Shown: positions 33,543 through 36,271 of the stretch, piece after piece
Position numbering within the stretch: position 1 is the first letter of the stretch
Layout of the letters: every line of letters starts with the position of its first letter
Assembly (NCBI RefSeq): GCF_013340935.1
Contig: NZ_WHOS01000070.1
Coordinates: 1 to 36,271 of the forward strand
From: Azospirillum melinis
GTDB lineage: Bacteria > Pseudomonadota > Alphaproteobacteria > Azospirillales > Azospirillaceae
Length of the DNA: 36,271 bases
Direction of reading: 5' to 3'
Notes under the pieces: generated by a model
Told to the model about the DNA's origin: nothing
Databases searched by the model: none
What the model saw: only the letters and a program-made list of their open reading frames with translations
Position numbers and translations under genes: made by a program

Positions 33543-33935
33543 ATGACCGCCACAACGCCGACTGACCGCGTCATCGCGACCCCCGAGGCCGTCGCCCTGC
33601 TGGACCGGCTTGCCGCGAAGCACGGGCCGCTGATGCTGCACCTGTCGGGCGGCTGCTGCGACGGCTCGGCACCGCTCTGCCTGCCGAAGGGGGAGTTCCG
33701 GATGGGCGGTCGCGACCTGTGCCTGGGAACGGTCGCCGGTGCGCCCTTCTGCATGTCCGACGATACCTTCCAATGGTGGCGCAACACCCAGGTCATCCTG
33801 GACGTTATCCAGGCGCGCGGCGGCGGATTCTCAATCGAGGCGCCGGACGGCGTCCGCTTCACCGCCAGGGCCCGCCTGTTCACCGACGAGGAACTGACCG
33901 GGCTGCCGGATCCGCAACCGGCCGAGACTGTTTAG
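33543..33935 (+). CDS. DUF779 domain-containing protein
   Basis: A 130-aa soluble protein starting MTATTPTDRVIATPEAVALL. The core HGPLMLHLSGGCCDGSAPLCLPKGEFRMGGRDL matches DUF779, a small family that usually sits next to ExaC/AcoD-type aldehyde dehydrogenases, as here. The conserved Cys pair (GGCCDGSAPLC) may bind metal. The function is unknown. No strong ribosome-binding site is evident beyond AAAGGA at 33533-33538, which is acceptable. Confidence 0.88.
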   Translation: MTATTPTDRVIATPEAVALLDRLAAKHGPLMLHLSGGCCDGSAPLCLPKGEFRMGGRDLCLGTVAGAPFCMSDDTFQWWRNTQVILDVIQARGGGFSIEAPDGVRFTARARLFTDEELTGLPDPQPAETV

Positions 33936-34055
33936 GAGCCGCTCCGCATCATGTCCTCCTTCACCGGTCCGCGGATTGGTCTTGCCCGCCGCCATCCCTG
34001 GAGTACCCTTGCCGGATCGCAACCGCAGACCGGGAGGGAGGCGGCAGGGGCAGCG

Positions 34056-35264
34056 ATGTCCGCACAGGAGATCTCCGCAGACGGTCCTACTGTACATGGC
34101 CCGGTGAGACCCGCGTCCGGCGACGGCATGCCGCGCGCCGTCACCCATGCCGAACGCCCGGATGAGGCGGCGCGGGAGTTGCGCGCCGGGCTGGGCGAGG
34201 CGGCGCTGGAGCTGGTGGTCGTCTTCTGCGCCCCAAGCTATGACCGCGAGGCGCTGGCCGACGCGCTGGCGGGGCAGTTCGGCATGGTGCCGGTGATCGG
34301 CTGCACCACGGCGGGGGAGATCGGCCCCGGCGGCTACACCACCAACGCCCTGGTGGCGGTGGGTTTCCCGACCGAGGATTTCTGCATCGTCACCGCGCTG
34401 GTCGACCATGTCGACCGCTTCGAGATCGCCGACAGCACCGCCATCGCGCGGTCGTTGCTGTCGCGCCGCGACCGCGCGATGGGAACCCGGCCGGTGCCGC
34501 TGGGCGAGGATGCCCGCAGCTTCGCCATGCTGCTGATCGATGGCCTGTCGATGAGCGAGGAGACGGTGGTCAGCGCCCTGCACAACGCGCTGATCGACAT
34601 CCCGCTGTTCGGCGCCTCGGCCGGCGACGACCTGCATTTCGAGCGCACCTTCGTCCTGCACGAGGGTGCCTTCCATCCAAATGGCGCGGTGGTGGCGCTG
34701 TTCACCACGACGCGGCCCTTCACCGTTTTCCGCACCCAGCATTTCGTCAGCTCCGACCGCAAAATGGTGGTCACCGGCGCCGATCCGCAGCACCGCATCG
34801 TCCATGAGATCAATGCCGAGCCGGCGGGCCGCGAATATGCCCGGCTGGTCGGGCTGGAGGGGGAGCCGCTGACCCCGATGATCTTCGCTTCCCACCCGGT
34901 CGTGGTGCGGGTCGGCGGCCAGTATCATGTCCGCTCGATCCAGAAGGTGAACGACGACGAGAGCCTGACCTTCTTCTGCGCCATCGACGAGGGCATCGTG
35001 CTGACGGTGGCGGAGGGTGTCGATCCGGTGTCCAACTTTGACGGGCTGATCGAGGGCATCGAGGCGGAGGTCGGCGCCCCCGACCTGATCCTCGGCTGCG
35101 ACTGCATCCTGCGCCGGCTGGAGATGGAGCAGCGGCAGCTGAACGCCGTGATGTCCGACCGGCTGGCCCGCCACCGCGTCGTCGGGTTCTGTGCCTATGG
35201 CGAGCAGGTGAACGGCATGCACGTCAACCAGACCTTCACGGGCGTCGCCATCGGAGGGCGTTAA
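34056..35264 (+). CDS. FIST-domain sensory protein, NosP-like
   Basis: A 402-aa protein if the ATG at 34056 is used (AGGGG five bases upstream); an ATG at 33951 also fits. FIST_N spans about residues 25-230: VVVFCAPSYDREALADALAG, PVIGCTTAGEIGPGGY and IDIPLFGASAGDDLHFE. FIST_C follows (FASHPVVVRVGGQYHVRSIQ, then ILGCDCILRRLEMEQ and HRVVGFCAYGEQ). In Pseudomonas and others, NosP is a FIST haem protein that senses nitric oxide and controls an adjacent kinase. The next gene is such a kinase, so NosP is the best guess. Haem binding is not provable here. Confidence 0.8.
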   Translation: MSAQEISADGPTVHGPVRPASGDGMPRAVTHAERPDEAARELRAGLGEAALELVVVFCAPSYDREALADALAGQFGMVPVIGCTTAGEIGPGGYTTNALVAVGFPTEDFCIVTALVDHVDRFEIADSTAIARSLLSRRDRAMGTRPVPLGEDARSFAMLLIDGLSMSEETVVSALHNALIDIPLFGASAGDDLHFERTFVLHEGAFHPNGAVVALFTTTRPFTVFRTQHFVSSDRKMVVTGADPQHRIVHEINAEPAGREYARLVGLEGEPLTPMIFASHPVVVRVGGQYHVRSIQKVNDDESLTFFCAIDEGIVLTVAEGVDPVSNFDGLIEGIEAEVGAPDLILGCDCILRRLEMEQRQLNAVMSDRLARHRVVGFCAYGEQVNGMHVNQTFTGVAIGGR

Positions 35265-35267
35265 GCC

Positions 35268-36263
35268 ATGGCCGGCATGCAGACCCGCAACTGGACACTC
35301 GACCCAGCCGACCGCATCGCCGAGCTGGAGCGGGAAAACGCCAAGCTCCAGCGCATCAACAAGGTGCTGATGGACCGCGTCGAGCGGTCGATGGATTTCC
35401 AGGGCGGCGCCTTTTCGCTGTTCCAGACCGCCATCGTGCTGGAACAGAAGATCCGCGAGCGCACGCTGGAGCTGGAACGTGCCCTGCACAAGCTGGAGGA
35501 CAGCAACCGCGACCTCGCCCGCGCCAAGGAACTGGCGGACACCATGCGCACCCGCCTGTTCGAGGCGATCGAGTCGGTGAACGAGGGGTTCGCCCTGTTC
35601 GATTCCGCCGACCGGCTGGTGCTGTGCAATCGCAAATACCTGTCCTACTGGCCGTCGGTGGCTGGCCGCATCCAGGCCGGCATCCGCTTCAACGATCTGG
35701 TGGCGATGGTCGCCGCCGCCGGTGCGGTCAGCGAGCCGCCGCCGGACGTCTGGCTGCGCGAGCGGATGGAGCATCGCCACGATTTGAAGGGCGTCTTCCT
35801 GAACCGGCTGTCCGACGGACGCTGGATCCAGGTGAACGAGCGGCGCACCCGGGACGGCGGCATCGTCGGCGTCTACACCGACATCACCGTCATCAAGCGC
35901 GAAGAAGAGCGGCGCCGCGAATCCGAACAGGCGGAGAAGTCCGCCCTGATGATGCTGAACGACCAGTTGCAGCAGGCGAAATCCCAGGCCGATCAGGCCA
36001 ACCTGTCCAAGACCCGCTTCATCGCGGCTGCCAGCCACGACCTGTTGCAGCCCCTGAATGCCGCCCGGCTGTTCGTCTCGGCGCTGGCCGATCTGGAACA
36101 GCCGGCCGCCAATGCGGAGCTGGTGGACAACATCGACCTCGCGCTGGCGTCGGTGGAGGATCTGCTGTCGGCGCTGCTCGACATTTCCAAGCTCGACGCC
36201 GGGGCGGTGACGCCGGAGGTAAGCGACTTCCCGCTGCGTGGCATCCTGGCGCCGCTCGCCTAG
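35268..36263 (+). CDS. PAS histidine kinase, NahK-like, ATPase domain missing
   Basis: A 331-aa open frame beginning 4 bp after the FIST gene. A long N-terminal coiled coil (about 14-92; RIAELERENAKLQRINKVLM) leads to a PAS domain (about 95-210; IESVNEGFALFDSADRLVLC, VYTDITVIKREEE), a second coil, and a HisKA helix with FIAAASHDLLQPLNAARLF (His257). The architecture matches NahK kinases that partner NosP. The frame ends with TAG at 36261-36263 right after the DAGAVTPEVSDFPLRGILAP segment, before any ATP-binding motif. Kinases of this family continue with ATPase and usually receiver domains. The stop arises in the last 11 bases of the window, which look foreign, so the gene is probably intact in the genome. 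Confidence 0.8.
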   Translation: MAGMQTRNWTLDPADRIAELERENAKLQRINKVLMDRVERSMDFQGGAFSLFQTAIVLEQKIRERTLELERALHKLEDSNRDLARAKELADTMRTRLFEAIESVNEGFALFDSADRLVLCNRKYLSYWPSVAGRIQAGIRFNDLVAMVAAAGAVSEPPPDVWLRERMEHRHDLKGVFLNRLSDGRWIQVNERRTRDGGIVGVYTDITVIKREEERRRESEQAEKSALMMLNDQLQQAKSQADQANLSKTRFIAAASHDLLQPLNAARLFVSALADLEQPAANAELVDNIDLALASVEDLLSALLDISKLDAGAVTPEVSDFPLRGILAPLA

Positions 36264-36271
36264 ACACATCT
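36261..36271. other. Right-edge sequence resembling a Nextera adapter end
   Basis: The final TAGACACATCT matches the last 11 bases of the Nextera transposase adapter (ending TATACACATCT) at 10 of 11 positions, with the last eight identical. It creates the TAG that ends the kinase frame. If the window is a contig end, this is likely untrimmed adapter. Confidence 0.5.

Noticed and set aside
33831..36269. An 812-aa reverse-strand frame across the FIST and kinase genes
   Set aside because: Antisense shadow; the forward genes have clear domains and start signals.

Overview
The window is a GC-rich (high-60s percent by eye), tightly packed chromosomal segment, almost certainly from an alphaproteobacterium. 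The closest fit I can infer is the Rhodospirillales, Azospirillum-like. The basis is CtrA and ChpT encoded in one locus, a DUF3553 protein, a CheA fused to a receiver domain, D-tartrate dehydratase of the Bradyrhizobium type, and a nadA-nadB-nadC order. The genus is an inference, not a result. I see no rRNA, tRNA, CRISPR array, integrase or insertion sequence.

Layout. (1) 1-6.8 kb: the 5' part of a phospholipase-D-like gene running off the left edge, a NifX-type protein, an orphan cytosolic histidine kinase, a phytase-like lipoprotein, an EamA transporter, a membrane sensor kinase, a 40-aa membrane peptide and a DUF3553 protein. (2) 6.9-13.7 kb: chpT, a 57-aa reverse-strand ORF, then cheA-cheW-cheY-cheB-cheR. 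cheA carries an apparent +1 frameshift in its P1-P3 linker. (3) 13.7-18.6 kb: two small charged proteins, a cold-shock protein, ctrA, divergent fliI-fliJ, and two low-complexity proteins, one FlaG-like. (4) 18.7-21.4 kb: a LysR regulator divergent from D-tartrate dehydratase, then a small secreted protein whose ribosome-binding site is complementary to the whole 16S 3' tail. (5) 21.6-25.8 kb: a Tat-exported beta-carbonic-anhydrase-like protein converging on the nadABC operon, whose promoter is overlaid by two copies of TGCTC-N5-GAGCA. (6) 25.9-31.8 kb: a small exported protein and a periplasmic, cytochrome-b-linked formate dehydrogenase operon (TorD-type chaperone, small Tat protein, FdhA, FdhB, FdhC). 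(7) 31.9-36.3 kb: an aldehyde dehydrogenase with its usual DUF779 partner, then a FIST protein and a PAS histidine kinase resembling the nitric-oxide pair NosP/NahK. The kinase stops just after its phosphoacceptor domain at the right edge.

How it fits together. Regions 2 and 3 join the ChpT-CtrA phosphorelay to its likely targets. A TTAA-N7-TTGA CtrA-like box precedes cheA. The ctrA/fliI gap holds several TTAA half-sites plus a CcrM-type GANTC site, and GANTC sites also cluster at chpT. This suggests cell-cycle or CtrA control of motility. Regions 5 to 7 hold NAD synthesis and formate and aldehyde oxidation.

The strongest new-looking signals are the double nad operator with its promoter, the 16-nt extended Shine-Dalgarno of the 59-aa secreted protein, the His/Cys-rich Tat carbonic-anhydrase-like protein, the CheA frameshift, and the right edge. 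At that edge the last 11 bases resemble a Nextera adapter end, so the kinase truncation may be an artefact. I did not find a clearly new multi-gene defence or mobile system.
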